Source: Candidatus Bathyarchaeota archaeon
Lineage (GTDB): Archaea > Thermoproteota > Bathyarchaeia > Bathyarchaeales > Bathycorpusculaceae
Reading direction: 5' to 3'
Assembly (NCBI GenBank): GCA_013388895.1
Contig: JACAEK010000050.1
Location: 27,408 to 91,407, forward strand
DNA length: 64,000 bases
Position numbers and translations under genes: made by a program. Below the pieces are notes generated by a model. That model was not told the origin of the DNA and did no database searches. It saw only the letters and a list, made by a program, of their open reading frames with translations. Below, piece by piece: positions 33,733-43,457 of the stretch; positions within the stretch are counted from its first letter, which is position 1, and the number at the start of each line of letters is the position of its first letter.

Positions 33733-33981
33733 ATGGTGATTGAAATGGAATGTAAACGTGAACAAACAAGCAAAATTAACCCACAGACAAAATCTGAAAA
33801 ACTAGCGAAGTATGATGCATTGACCAGAGCTTTCAATACATCAGGACAACGCTATGCTGAAACGGCTGAAAATGAAGCCCAAACCGATGAAGCAAGCAAA
33901 GTCTATCAAAAGGAACAGTCAACCGCAGAATATTGGCGTTCAGTAGCAATCCAACAAACCAGCCGACACGTCATCACTTAG
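33733..33981 (+). CDS. Small hydrophilic protein of unknown function
   Basis: The protein has 82 residues from ATG 33733 (a TTG 33721 start adds four). It is charged, without membrane or cysteine motifs beyond one Cys. The sequence TKSEKLAKYDALTRAF and AENEAQTDEASKVYQKEQS suggests two amphipathic helices. A good TATA box lies at 33682-33690 and a T-run follows the stop, so it forms a separate short transcription unit, divergent from the ArsR-type regulator. I do not recognise the family. Confidence 0.5.
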   Translation: MVIEMECKREQTSKINPQTKSEKLAKYDALTRAFNTSGQRYAETAENEAQTDEASKVYQKEQSTAEYWRSVAIQQTSRHVIT

Positions 33982-33987
33982 TCCTCC

Positions 33988-33998
33988 CTCTTTTTTTA
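33988..33998 (+). terminator. Poly-T terminator candidate
   Basis: CTCTTTTTTTA follows the TAG of the small gene by 6 bp, before the purF promoter region. Runs of T are sufficient for termination by archaeal RNA polymerase. Confidence 0.35.
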
Positions 33999-34072
33999 TA
34001 GAGCTAGAAGACCTGAGAAAGCAGTCTTCATCTTACATCAAATTTATTCAAAATTGTCATAAAAGCTGATAA

Positions 34073-35599
34073 ATGAGGGGTTTCTTATTTGGCGCATGTA
34101 GGAGTGGAATCCAAATAGGCTGTGGAGTATTCGGAGCAATAAACTTCGAAAAACAGCCCGTCTTCCCATATATATACTGGGGTATGAGAGCCCAAAACCA
34201 TCGAGGGCATCAGTCCCACGGCTTCCTTACTTATGATAATGGAAAATTTCACATTTACAGAAACCTTGACCTCATTCCAAAGATAAAAACAAACGCCATC
34301 CAAGAATGGTTCGGACGCTTACCCGGACAAGTTGGCATAGCAAATGTTCGCTATACAACTTCTGGAAAATGCGATGAAAAATCCCTCATAAAGGGCACTC
34401 AGCCCGTGACAGCTTCAAAAAACGGACTGAAACTCGCTATTTCATTCAACGGAAATGTCGTCAACACGTTTCAACTCAAAAAAGAAATATGCCAAAAATT
34501 TCCCAGCTTCAGCTACGAATGCGATGCAGATCTAATTTCACACAAAATGCTCATCGAACTAATGAGAAGCAACGATTTAGCATCAGCAGTTGAAACGTGC
34601 ATGCAAGAAATCGAAGGAGCATTTTCAGTGGTCGGTATAACAAAAGACGGCGAGTTCTTCGCCTTCAGAGATCCTAACGGCGTAAGACCATTATGCGCTG
34701 GACATAGCGAGAATCAGGCTACGTACGCCTTTTCATCAGAAACTGTAGGCTTAGACATAAACAGTTTCAAAAGAGATTTTGAAGTCGAGCCTGGCGAATT
34801 CGTAACTGTCTCAAAAAACGGCTTCCACAGAGAGCAATTAGCCAACGGACATAGAGCCTCTTGTGCGTTTGAATTTGCGTATTTCGCCAGACCAGACTCG
34901 TGCTTTGACGATAGATATGTCTACGAAGTGCGTGAAGAGTTTGGAAGAAACCTTGTCAAAGAGAACTCAACTATTGTTAAAAATGCGGATATAGTGATTT
35001 CTGTGCCTGAAACTGGCGATGACGCAGCGATGGGCGTTCACGAAGCCTCTGGCTTGAGATGGGAAAGAGCCTCCAGAAGGCACCGTTACGTTACAGAAAG
35101 AGCCTTCATCCTCCTCAACAAAGAGCGCCACGCAACAATCGACAAAAAAGTCAATATTCTAGCATCAAAAATAAAGGGAAAACATGTCATAATCACCGAA
35201 GACAGTATCGTTCGCGGCGACACAACCAAGGTCGTCATAGAAAAACTGCGCAAAATGGGCGCCAAAAAAGTATATTTATTCGTCACTTTTCCACGCATAA
35301 TAGGACCATGTTTCTATGGCATTGACATGGCGACCTATGGACAGTTGATAGGCTCAAAGCATAACGCTGAAGAAATAGCGCATGTCATCGGTGCAGACGC
35401 AGTATGTTATCAATCAATAGAGAACCTCGTGAAAGCCACAGGCTTCACTCGCGATCAGCTATGCCTAGCGTGTGTAACCGGAAAATATCCCACGCCATTA
35501 GCGCAGAAAATAGCGGATGAAATGAAGAAGAGGTTCATGGAAGGTTACGAGGAAGCAGGAAGGCTATACGAGATAGAGGAAGCCATCCAAAAAGCCTAG
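34073..35599 (+). CDS. purF: Amidophosphoribosyltransferase, divergent PurF
   Basis: First step of purine synthesis, PRPP + Gln to phosphoribosylamine. The 508-residue protein has the Ntn glutaminase domain; the expected catalytic Cys is in IGCGVFGAIN at residue 17, so an N-terminal propeptide must be removed. The usual RGQESAG reads RGHQSHG here. The phosphoribosyltransferase domain has VIITEDSIVRGDTTK (normally VDDSIVRGTT), VPETGDDAAMG, PCFYGID and the late LCLACVTGKYP. All core motifs are recognisable but altered, so this is a divergent subtype. It opens the operon purF-purD-HAD-ftr-pfkB. Confidence 0.88.
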   Translation: MRGFLFGACRSGIQIGCGVFGAINFEKQPVFPYIYWGMRAQNHRGHQSHGFLTYDNGKFHIYRNLDLIPKIKTNAIQEWFGRLPGQVGIANVRYTTSGKCDEKSLIKGTQPVTASKNGLKLAISFNGNVVNTFQLKKEICQKFPSFSYECDADLISHKMLIELMRSNDLASAVETCMQEIEGAFSVVGITKDGEFFAFRDPNGVRPLCAGHSENQATYAFSSETVGLDINSFKRDFEVEPGEFVTVSKNGFHREQLANGHRASCAFEFAYFARPDSCFDDRYVYEVREEFGRNLVKENSTIVKNADIVISVPETGDDAAMGVHEASGLRWERASRRHRYVTERAFILLNKERHATIDKKVNILASKIKGKHVIITEDSIVRGDTTKVVIEKLRKMGAKKVYLFVTFPRIIGPCFYGIDMATYGQLIGSKHNAEEIAHVIGADAVCYQSIENLVKATGFTRDQLCLACVTGKYPTPLAQKIADEMKKRFMEGYEEAGRLYEIEEAIQKA

Positions 35600-35654
35600 C
35601 GGTAAAAGCAAATAAGTTTTTCACGCTTATTCGTCTAATCTAGGAGCCTAACTC

Positions 35655-37064
35655 ATGGAGAAAGTTGGGATACTTGTAATATCATACGGTGCTCGAGAAA
35701 CCGCCATAGTTGACGTTTTCACACGAAGCACGAATTATGATGTGCAAATCTATGTTGCAGACAAACAGCGAAATCCCTTCAACATGAAAAGAGCCACCAA
35801 ACATGTCGTGATTTCCGACTTAAACATAATAGAAATCTGTAAATTCGCAGAAACGAATAAGGATAAAATCGACTTCTGCATTGTCGGACCAGAGAAACCA
35901 ATAATAGACGGCGTCCGCGACCTCATTGAAAAACAAACATGCATACCTGTCATCTGCCCAACAAAAGAATACGCTATAGAAGCAAGCAAAATCAAGCAAC
36001 GCTTGCTATTCAAGCAAGTCGTGCCAGAAGTAAATCCCCGCTTCCAGATATTCAATCCTAAGGACTGCAAAACTCAAGAAGAAGCTAGAAAAACTGTTTA
36101 CAAGTGGCTTGACGAGTTAGACGATAAAGCGGTTGTTAAACCCGACCTGCCAGCGGCAGGAAAAGGGGTAGGAGTCTGGGGGGACCACTTCACAACCCGC
36201 CAGCAACTCTTAGAACATTTCATGGCGAATCTTCAACAAGGATCAGTAATAATAGAAGAAAAAATAGAAGGCGAAGAATCAAGTTTTCAGGCTTTCTGCG
36301 ACGGCAAACATCTTGCGCCCTTGCCTGAAACGCGAGATTACAAACGAGCCTTTGACGATGATAAGGGACCACAAACAGGTGGCATGGGCTCATACAAGGA
36401 TGTAGGCGAAATCTTGCCCTTCATGACAAAAACTGATAGAACCAAAGAAGTGAAAATCGTTACTAAAATCTTCGAAAAACTGAAAATAGAAGACAAAACA
36501 GCCCTCAGAGGAGTACCCTTCTACATGGCTTTTATGCATACCGGAAAAACACTGAAAATTCTTGAAAACAACAGTCGCCCCGGTGACCCAGAAATAATCA
36601 ACATACTGCCAATCTTAAAAAACGACTTCGTTGACATATGCTTCAAAATCTTGGAAGGCAACCTAACACACATAGAACTAGAAAAAACAGCGACGGTTGT
36701 AACATATAAAGCTCCTCCAAACTACGCTGAATACATGGACACATTTCCTGATCAAGTGGATAAGCAGGAAATTGGCAAATCAGTCAACTTGAGCAGGGCG
36801 TACGAGCTAACCAGAAAATACGGCGACAGAATCCGCATTTATCCAGCAGCTATGGAACAACGCCACAGTGAAACATATGCCCTCAAATCTAGAGCAGTGG
36901 CGATTGTAGGCGTAGGCGAGAACATTGAGTCTGCTAGACAAATCTCTTTGGAAGGCATAAACGCCATAACAGGCGGAGCTCTTTGGTACAGAACTGACAT
37001 AGCTTCAAAACAACACATAGAAAAAAGCACTAAGCACATGGAGGAGTTGAGGCGTCGACAGTGA
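35655..37064 (+). CDS. purD: Phosphoribosylamine--glycine ligase, divergent PurD
   Basis: Second purine step, an ATP-grasp enzyme of 469 residues. Seen are FCIVGPEKPIIDGVRDL, CPTKEYAIEASKIKQRL, VVKPDLPAAGKGVGVWG, IIEEKIEGEESSFQAF, DYKRAFDDDKGPQTGGMGSY, and ENNSRPGDPE, which are the substrate and ATP sites of PurD. The N-terminal motif GGREHA reads GARETA. It ends by a GTGA overlap with the HAD gene, so it is tightly coupled to the downstream genes. The gap to purF is 55 bp. Confidence 0.9.
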   Translation: MEKVGILVISYGARETAIVDVFTRSTNYDVQIYVADKQRNPFNMKRATKHVVISDLNIIEICKFAETNKDKIDFCIVGPEKPIIDGVRDLIEKQTCIPVICPTKEYAIEASKIKQRLLFKQVVPEVNPRFQIFNPKDCKTQEEARKTVYKWLDELDDKAVVKPDLPAAGKGVGVWGDHFTTRQQLLEHFMANLQQGSVIIEEKIEGEESSFQAFCDGKHLAPLPETRDYKRAFDDDKGPQTGGMGSYKDVGEILPFMTKTDRTKEVKIVTKIFEKLKIEDKTALRGVPFYMAFMHTGKTLKILENNSRPGDPEIINILPILKNDFVDICFKILEGNLTHIELEKTATVVTYKAPPNYAEYMDTFPDQVDKQEIGKSVNLSRAYELTRKYGDRIRIYPAAMEQRHSETYALKSRAVAIVGVGENIESARQISLEGINAITGGALWYRTDIASKQHIEKSTKHMEELRRRQ

Positions 37065-38143
37065 AACGAGTTTTCATATCGGACTGTGAAGGACCCATCT
37101 CAAGGAATGATAATGCCTTCGAATTGACAGCCCATTTCGTTCCAAACGGCGACAGGCTTTTCACTGTTATAAGCAGATACGACGACGTTTTCGCTGACTT
37201 TCTGAAAAGACCAAGTTACAAGGCTGGCGACACTTTGAAGCTTATTTTGCCTTTTCTGAAGGCTTATGATGTTACAGACGATAAGATGCGGAAATTCTCT
37301 GCACGGAACCTGGTTTTGATTGCTGGTATAAAGAATACGCTTGACCATCTAAGGAAGGTTGCTCATGTTTATGTTGTTAGCACAAGTTACGAGCATTACA
37401 TAATGGCTCTTTGCCAAGCTTTAGATTTTCCATACGAGAACACCTACTGCACAAAACTAAGCCTCGACCAATATCACATGACAAAAGAAGAAAAAGAGAA
37501 ACTTCAAAATATTGCAAAGGAAATCTCCCAAATGCCCATAATCGAAATTCCTTTCAAGGCAAGAGTACTGAACGATTTTCGAGAAGAAGACCAAAAGATA
37601 ATTCAGCGGTTGGATGAGATTTTTTGGAAAGAAATTGCATGCACTGATTGTGGAAGAATTTTCTCTGAAGTCAATCCTGTTGGAGGTAGCGAAAAGGCCA
37701 ACGCTGTTGAAGACATAGCTAAGAGGACAAGTGTAGCGTTGGTGGATTCTATGTATGTTGGCGACAGTATAACAGATGTTGAAGCCTTCCAAGTTGTGAA
37801 AGAAAATGGCGGATTGACTGTCTCTTTTAATGGTAACCAATATGCTATAAAAAATGCCGAAATTGCCATCCTTTCTGAAAACAGCATAGTAACTTCTGTA
37901 ATCGCAGATGTTTTTAGCAGATTAGGAAAACAGCCGACTCTTAGCTTTGCGGAAAACTGGAGTCGCAACGCATTAATGAAAAGTTCAGTGAATCAATCAT
38001 TGCTTAACGGCCTTTTCAGATTGTATCCCGGTGAATTGCCTAAAGTTAAAATAATAACAACTCAAAATATGGAGAATCTAGCAAAAGAGAGCACTGAATT
38101 TAGGAAAAAAGTTAGAGGAGAAGCCATAGGAAGACTGGGGTAG
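37061..38143 (+). CDS. HAD-superfamily protein, COG4030/EhaR-like
   Basis: The 360-residue protein begins [14 protein letters not shown]: the HAD nucleophile motif DxxGP (Asp 8) with Glu in the place of the usual second Asp. Motif III/IV is [20 protein letters not shown], which keeps the Asp pair. The middle cap (about 75-200) contains ACTDCGRIF, a CxxC. Methanogens have homologues called EhaR in the Eha hydrogenase cluster, of unproven role. GTG 37061 overlaps purD, and the Ftr gene starts 1 bp after its stop, so all three are one translation unit. A phosphatase or chaperone-like job in the purine operon is inferred from context. Confidence 0.8.
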   Translation: MKRVFISDCEGPISRNDNAFELTAHFVPNGDRLFTVISRYDDVFADFLKRPSYKAGDTLKLILPFLKAYDVTDDKMRKFSARNLVLIAGIKNTLDHLRKVAHVYVVSTSYEHYIMALCQALDFPYENTYCTKLSLDQYHMTKEEKEKLQNIAKEISQMPIIEIPFKARVLNDFREEDQKIIQRLDEIFWKEIACTDCGRIFSEVNPVGGSEKANAVEDIAKRTSVALVDSMYVGDSITDVEAFQVVKENGGLTVSFNGNQYAIKNAEIAILSENSIVTSVIADVFSRLGKQPTLSFAENWSRNALMKSSVNQSLLNGLFRLYPGELPKVKIITTQNMENLAKESTEFRKKVRGEAIGRLG

Positions 38144-38144
38144 A

Positions 38145-39059
38145 ATGGTTAAAAAACCCTTTATAGAGGATACATATGCGGAGCTTTTTGCTGGTCTCTA
38201 CTGCCGAGTAATTGTCACTGCAGATGATGCAGAGATGCTTAGAAAGGCTGCGGAAGACGCAACTGCAACGCCATCTGGAGTCATAGGCAGACTTGACAGT
38301 GGAATTGAAAGATGGCTAAACGGAAAGGAAACGCCTGATAAGCGAAAAGGGGCAATTTTACAGTTTTGGAAAGGTTTGGATAAAGGAAAACCTTTTGAAG
38401 ATATGGTTGGTCGTTTTGAGAAGGAATTCTCTTACAGAATTCGCCAAGACATCCTCGTCAAACCGTTTACCGCTGTCTTTGACGCTTTATCTGTGAAGCC
38501 TGAAGGAAAATTCGACATGATGGAGAGGGTTGGACACTGTGGGGATGGATTCGAGTGGGAAGAAAAGCTCTATGGACGCAATATGATTGTTGTTCCGATA
38601 ATGGTTCCTGATTTTCTCATAGAACGATACATTGGGTATGCACGAGGAATTGCGGGTGGCAACTTCTGGTATATGTGCGAAACAAAGAAGGCAGTGGTGG
38701 AAACTGGGAAAAAAACACTAAACGCTATAAGCAAAATTGAAGGCGTAATAACTCCTTTTGATATCTGTTCTGCAGGTTCCAAAACCGAAACCAAATTTCC
38801 ATTAGTAGGACCTACCACTAATCATCCTTTTTGTCCTTCTCTGAAAAAGAAACTGGGTAAGGCATCAAAAGTTCCTAAAGGCGTCGGCTACATTCCAGAA
38901 ATTGTGATCAACGGCATTTCTTTGCAGGCAGTTAAGAAAGCCATGAAGGCAGGCATAGAAGCGGCATTAAAAATTGATGGTGTAGTGCGGATTTCTGCGG
39001 GAAATTATGGCGGAAAACTAGGTGACTACAAGATTTACTTGCGTGAGCTGTTCCCATGA
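38145..39059 (+). CDS. ftr: Formylmethanofuran--tetrahydromethanopterin formyltransferase homologue
   Basis: Ftr moves the formyl group between formylmethanofuran and N5 of tetrahydromethanopterin. The 304-residue protein matches Ftr along its length: [14 protein letters not shown] at the N-terminus, [39 protein letters not shown] and the C-terminal [32 protein letters not shown]. Residues 65-110 are most divergent. It is embedded in the purine operon, 1 bp after the HAD gene and overlapping pfkB by ATGA. Because the step-3 glycinamide-ribotide formyltransferase is absent from this cluster, a role in supplying or transferring the purine formyl group is likely; a methanogenesis or Wood-Ljungdahl role is the alternative. 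Confidence 0.87.
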   Translation: MVKKPFIEDTYAELFAGLYCRVIVTADDAEMLRKAAEDATATPSGVIGRLDSGIERWLNGKETPDKRKGAILQFWKGLDKGKPFEDMVGRFEKEFSYRIRQDILVKPFTAVFDALSVKPEGKFDMMERVGHCGDGFEWEEKLYGRNMIVVPIMVPDFLIERYIGYARGIAGGNFWYMCETKKAVVETGKKTLNAISKIEGVITPFDICSAGSKTETKFPLVGPTTNHPFCPSLKKKLGKASKVPKGVGYIPEIVINGISLQAVKKAMKAGIEAALKIDGVVRISAGNYGGKLGDYKIYLRELFP

Positions 39060-39967
39060 AACGCTTCGACGCCGTCGGATTCGGCGGCTTAAACGTTGAC
39101 AAACTTTTCAAAGTGGATAAAATAGCTGGAGCAGAAGAAGAAAGCTTCATAATAGACTATCAAGAATCTTGTGGCGGTTCAGCCGCAAACACTATTGTAG
39201 CTTTGGCTAGACTTGGCTGCAATGTAGGTTTTATTGGAAAAGTCGCTGACGACAGAGAGGGCAAAATGTTGACTGAAGATTTTCGCAAAGAAGGCGTGGA
39301 CACAAACGGCATAATCCACACAAAACAGGGCAGAAGCGGAGCGGTCATGGGTTTCGTGGATAAAAAAGGCGAACGAGCATTATACGTCGACCCAGGCGTT
39401 AATGACACAATAGAGCTTAACGAAATTAGCATGAAATATGCGTTCCAAACACACTTCTTGCATATTACATCGTTTGTTGGAAACGAATCCTTTCAAGCTC
39501 AACAAAAACTTGTTAAAAGGCTTCTGAATGATGTTAAGTTGAGCTTTGACCCAGGAGAATTGTATGCAAGAAAAGGCGTTGCGTTGGATTCGATGATAAA
39601 GCGGACGTTTGTTTTAATGCCGAACCGAAAGGAGCTGGAACTGTTGACTGCAAAAGCAGACTATAAAGAAGGAGCCGAAGTTTTGTTGAAAAAAGGCGTA
39701 AAAATAGTTGCCGTAAAGTTAGGTAACAAAGGCTGCTACATAACAGATGGAAAGGAAAGCCAACATGTAGAACCATTTAAGGTAAAAGTTGTCGACACTA
39801 CGGGCGCCGGCGACGCTTTCTGCGCTGGCTTTCTTTACGGCTTGATTAAAGACAAAAGTCTCTACGAATGTGGGTGTCTTGGCAATTTCGTCGCTTCAAG
39901 ATGCATAATGAAAATGTGCGCCAGACCTGGGCTTCCGTATCTTGAGGATTTAAAATTTCTTGGTTAA
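39056..39967 (+). CDS. PfkB family kinase in the purine operon (ribokinase/nucleoside kinase-like)
   Basis: The 303-residue protein has complete PfkB signatures: [16 protein letters not shown] near residue 39, [12 protein letters not shown], and [16 protein letters not shown] near residue 248 with the catalytic Asp and intact anion hole. A ribokinase or adenosine kinase activity would fit a purine cluster, but substrate specificity cannot be read. The ATG overlaps the ftr stop as ATGA. The 3' end overlaps the convergent purQ by 18 bp. It differs from the other PfkB gene at 7488, which has an altered loop. Confidence 0.88.
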   Translation: MKRFDAVGFGGLNVDKLFKVDKIAGAEEESFIIDYQESCGGSAANTIVALARLGCNVGFIGKVADDREGKMLTEDFRKEGVDTNGIIHTKQGRSGAVMGFVDKKGERALYVDPGVNDTIELNEISMKYAFQTHFLHITSFVGNESFQAQQKLVKRLLNDVKLSFDPGELYARKGVALDSMIKRTFVLMPNRKELELLTAKADYKEGAEVLLKKGVKIVAVKLGNKGCYITDGKESQHVEPFKVKVVDTTGAGDAFCAGFLYGLIKDKSLYECGCLGNFVASRCIMKMCARPGLPYLEDLKFLG

Positions 39968-40768
39968 ATATTCGATTACGCCTTCTAAAACGAGTTTTCC
40001 GTCGCCGTATTGTGGCATTTGCATTTGTTTTGTCCAGTCTGGTTGTTGCCACCAGTAGAATGCTCTTTCTGGATGCGGCATCAAACCGAAAATTGTTCCT
40101 TCTGAATTGCATATGCCCGCTATGTCATGAAACGAGCCATTTGGATTCGCTGGGAAACTGCCTTGAGCATATTCGCCATTCTTACTGCAGTAACGAAAAA
40201 CAAGCTGGTCAGTTTCATAGAGCCTTTCCAGAAGCTGCTTTTCCTTTTGTTTTACGAACATAAACCTTCCTTCCGAATGGGCAACAGGTATGTACAGAGT
40301 TTTTCCTTTCGGAATATGTCGTGTAAAAACGCATTTTCCACGGTTTTCTTGTTTAAGATTAATCCAGCGGCAGTTGTAGCCAGGCGGCAAATTCGTGGCC
40401 AACGCAGCTTCTGGATAAAGGCTCATCCCATCAAAACCTGGCAACAGGCCAGCCTCAACAAGCACCTGAAAACCGTTGCAAATGCCTAGAATAGGTCGAT
40501 TTTCATCAACGAAAGCCTTCAATTCGGTTCCTAGTTTAGCTAATATCCATTTAGCCCATATGGCGCCTGCTCGCACATAATCTCCATGAGCGAAGCCGCC
40601 AGGAAAAATCAAAACATGATACTCGAGAAGGTTCCGACGCCTGACAACATCATTTGCGTGCACAATGTCCGCTTGAACTTTCAACTCTTCAAACGCCCGC
40701 TTCGTTTCAGCGTCGCAGTTTGTCCCGCCCACACGCAGAACGCAGACCTTAACCTCTTCTCGCTTCAT
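39950..40768 (-). CDS. purQ: Phosphoribosylformylglycinamidine synthase, glutaminase subunit PurQ
   Basis: PurQ supplies ammonia to PurL from glutamine in step 4 of purine synthesis. The 272-residue class I amidotransferase has VCVLRVGGTNCDAE at the N-terminus, PGGFAHGDYVRAGAIW, the nucleophile Cys in ILGICNGFQVL near residue 98, and the His-Glu pair in GLMPHPERA near residue 240. It is a stand-alone PurQ, as in archaea and Gram-positives, and lies 3 bp after the purL stop. Confidence 0.95.
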   Translation of the reverse strand: MKREEVKVCVLRVGGTNCDAETKRAFEELKVQADIVHANDVVRRRNLLEYHVLIFPGGFAHGDYVRAGAIWAKWILAKLGTELKAFVDENRPILGICNGFQVLVEAGLLPGFDGMSLYPEAALATNLPPGYNCRWINLKQENRGKCVFTRHIPKGKTLYIPVAHSEGRFMFVKQKEKQLLERLYETDQLVFRYCSKNGEYAQGSFPANPNGSFHDIAGICNSEGTIFGLMPHPERAFYWWQQPDWTKQMQMPQYGDGKLVLEGVIEYLTKKF

Positions 40769-40771
40769 CGC

Positions 40772-43153
40772 TTAAACACCACCGCTCAAAGTATGTTTCC
40801 AACTTGTCATCAAATCATTAAGCGCAGCGTCTACAACAACTCTGCCATTTAACCCATAAATACGTAGCCACGGAGACTTCGTAACCAGGCCTAATTTTGC
40901 ATATGCGTTTCCTTCCATCAACGCTTCGAATTCTTTCTTTGATTCTTGTTGAACTTCCACTAAAAAGCGGCTATTAGACTCTGAAAATAAGGCGAAGTCA
41001 TTGCGATTTACATTTGTCGCTGGAAGCTTTTGTAGATGCAGTTCCAAGCCATATCCTCCTGCAAAAGCCATCTCAGCTGCAGCCGCACCTAGACCGCCCT
41101 CAGACAAATCGTGACAAGCTTTCGTAAAACCTGAATCAATAGCGTTAGTAATAGCCCTGAATGTTTTTCTTGCACTAGCTGAGCGAACTTTTGGCACACT
41201 TTTTCCAGTAAATCCCTTCAGTTTGTAGTATTCTGAACCGCCCAATTCTGCGCAAGTTTGCCCGACAATATAAATGGGATTTTTTGGCGTTTTAACATCC
41301 ATCGAGACAGCACAACGAATGTCTGGAATGATGCCTAATGCAGTAATTAGGAGCGTCGGCGTTATGGGTCCAAGAGGCGACTCATTGTAGAGACTGTCTT
41401 TCCCTGAAATAAACGGTGTTCTAAACGCTTTTGCGAAATCATAGCAAGCCTCGCAAGCTCTAACTAAGCTGCCTAGACGTTCAGGTTTCTCCGGGTTGCC
41501 CCACGTGAAATTGTCAAGCAACGCTATTCTTCTGCCGCCGACAGCCACACTATTCCGTATCGCCTCGTCTATTGCAGAGGCAACCATCCAATAAACGTCT
41601 ATTCTTCCATAATTTGGGTTCATTCCGCACGAGATTGCTATGCCCTTCCAAGAATCTTTCAGAGGCTTTATAATAGCGGCATCATTTGGTCCAGCCTGTT
41701 CGCCATGAAGCGGCTTAAGCACAGTGTTACCCTTCACTTCGTGATCATAAGAACGTATGACGCTTTCTTTGCTTGCAATGTTAGGCGAAGCTAAAAGCTT
41801 CAAGAGCGTTTCTGTTAGGTTTCGCGGTTCTGGGAAAAGAGGGTCTTCAAAAATTGTTGGCTTGTATTCAGCTTTTTTCGTGATTTTTGGTGGTTTGAAA
41901 AGGAATGAAATATCCATGTCTGCCACTTTTTCACCTTGATAATAAATCTGCAATGCGTTGTCTGCGGTATATTTACCAATAGCTGTAGCTTCAACATCTT
42001 CATTTTCAAAAATCTCCAAAACCTTTTGCAGATTAGTCGTAGGCACAGCCAGAAGCATTCGTTCTTGCGATTCTGAAATGTAAATCTCCCATGGAGCCAA
42101 ACTCGTATACTTTAATGGAACTTTTTCAAGCTCTATAACAGCACCACAGCCAAACCTTCGTGCTGTCTCACCCACAGCAGACGATAAACCACCGCCGCCT
42201 AAATCTGTAATCGCAGAGGCGAAGTCGAGGTCGCGAATAGTGATTATTGCTCTTTTCAGCTTCTCTTCTTCAATAGGGTTTGCAATCTGAACTGCTGGTC
42301 GCGAAATTTCCTCTGATTTCTCTGTCAGTTCGGCAGATGCGAAAGTCACTCCGTGAATGCCATCACGGCCAGTTTTTCCTCCAGCCAAAACGATTACGTC
42401 GCCTGGATTAGCGTTTCTCCGGTACTTCTTTAGCGGAAGTAGACCAATGCAACCGCAGTAGACAACTACGTTTCCAGTATAACTCTCGTCAAAGTATATG
42501 GCTCCACTAACAGTTGGTATTCCCATGTTGTTGCCGTAGCTTCCTATGCCTGCCACAACGCCCATGTAGACGTATTTCGGATGCTTCACACCAGATGGAA
42601 GCTTTTCGTAGTTAAAATCTAACGGACCGAAACCCAAAACATCCGTGCATGCAATCGGATTAGCCCAAACACCCAAGATGTCGCGAATAACCCCGCCTAC
42701 GCCTGTTGCTGCACCGCCAAAAGGCTCTATAGCTGACGGGTGATTATGGGTTTCAACCTTGATTGCCACGCCATAATCTTTGTTGAAGCGGATTATTCCT
42801 GCATTGTCTTCAAAAACTGAAAAGCACCATTTGGGATTGATTTCCTCAACAACCTTGACAATATATGTTTTGAAGAGACCATCGATTTCTTTTCCATCCA
42901 CTTCTATTTTTCCCTTGAAAGTTTTGTGGAAACAATGCTCAGACCATGTTTGTCCAATTGTTTGAAGCTCAACATCGGTGGGATTTCGCCTTTTACCTCC
43001 AAAATACTGCTGAACCGTTTTCATTTCCTGCAAGTTTAAACCTATTCCAAGTTCGTTGCTTATTTCCAGAAGCTGCTTATCCACAGCCTTGAGCAAAGCT
43101 ATCTCAAAAAGAGGAAACGACATTTTTCTGCGCATGTAGAGGCGTGAGTTCAT
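40772..43153 (-). CDS. purL: Phosphoribosylformylglycinamidine synthase subunit PurL
   Basis: The synthetase subunit of the small-type FGAR amidotransferase, 793 residues, somewhat longer than the usual 720-760. Key parts are TWSEHCFHKTFKG near the start, THNHPSAIEPFGGAATGVGG, FANPIACTD-like ANPIACTDVLG, GGKTGRDGIHGVTFASAEL, DLGGGGLSSAVGE, and FISGKDSLYNE. Its ATG overlaps the purS stop as ATGA, so translation is coupled. Together with PurQ and PurS it converts FGAR to FGAM, the reaction after formylation of GAR. Confidence 0.96.
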   Translation of the reverse strand: MNSRLYMRRKMSFPLFEIALLKAVDKQLLEISNELGIGLNLQEMKTVQQYFGGKRRNPTDVELQTIGQTWSEHCFHKTFKGKIEVDGKEIDGLFKTYIVKVVEEINPKWCFSVFEDNAGIIRFNKDYGVAIKVETHNHPSAIEPFGGAATGVGGVIRDILGVWANPIACTDVLGFGPLDFNYEKLPSGVKHPKYVYMGVVAGIGSYGNNMGIPTVSGAIYFDESYTGNVVVYCGCIGLLPLKKYRRNANPGDVIVLAGGKTGRDGIHGVTFASAELTEKSEEISRPAVQIANPIEEEKLKRAIITIRDLDFASAITDLGGGGLSSAVGETARRFGCGAVIELEKVPLKYTSLAPWEIYISESQERMLLAVPTTNLQKVLEIFENEDVEATAIGKYTADNALQIYYQGEKVADMDISFLFKPPKITKKAEYKPTIFEDPLFPEPRNLTETLLKLLASPNIASKESVIRSYDHEVKGNTVLKPLHGEQAGPNDAAIIKPLKDSWKGIAISCGMNPNYGRIDVYWMVASAIDEAIRNSVAVGGRRIALLDNFTWGNPEKPERLGSLVRACEACYDFAKAFRTPFISGKDSLYNESPLGPITPTLLITALGIIPDIRCAVSMDVKTPKNPIYIVGQTCAELGGSEYYKLKGFTGKSVPKVRSASARKTFRAITNAIDSGFTKACHDLSEGGLGAAAAEMAFAGGYGLELHLQKLPATNVNRNDFALFSESNSRFLVEVQQESKKEFEALMEGNAYAKLGLVTKSPWLRIYGLNGRVVVDAALNDLMTSWKHTLSGGV

Positions 43154-43401
43154 TTTTCCTCCTCTATCGCGATTGCATAATCGTCTTTTGTCGGATTAGC
43201 CAAAAGCCGCTTGCACATTTCCTCTGCCTTCGTTTTTGCTTCTTTTCTGGACGCGGCCTCAAGAACTACATTGTAGACCTTGCCCACGTTTACGGCTTCA
43301 ACTCTATAGCCAAGCTCTTTCAGCAAACGAGCAGTTGTTTCACCTTCCGGATCGCTGTGACCTGGCTTTAGGCTTACTTCAATTTTCACGTGATATCTCA
43401 T
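43150..43401 (-). CDS. purS: Phosphoribosylformylglycinamidine synthase subunit PurS
   Basis: The small 83-residue subunit that bridges PurL and PurQ in the FGAR amidotransferase complex. The text VKIEVSLKPGHSDPEGETTARLLKELGY and VGKVYNVVLEA matches PurS. It overlaps purL by 4 bp, and purM lies 56 bp downstream of the purS start on the upstream side of the operon. Confidence 0.95.
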   Translation of the reverse strand: MRYHVKIEVSLKPGHSDPEGETTARLLKELGYRVEAVNVGKVYNVVLEAASRKEAKTKAEEMCKRLLANPTKDDYAIAIEEEK

Positions 43402-43457
43402 AATTTAAGTTTGAATTTTAGCGATTTAAACGCTTTTATCATTAACGCGGCAAACAA

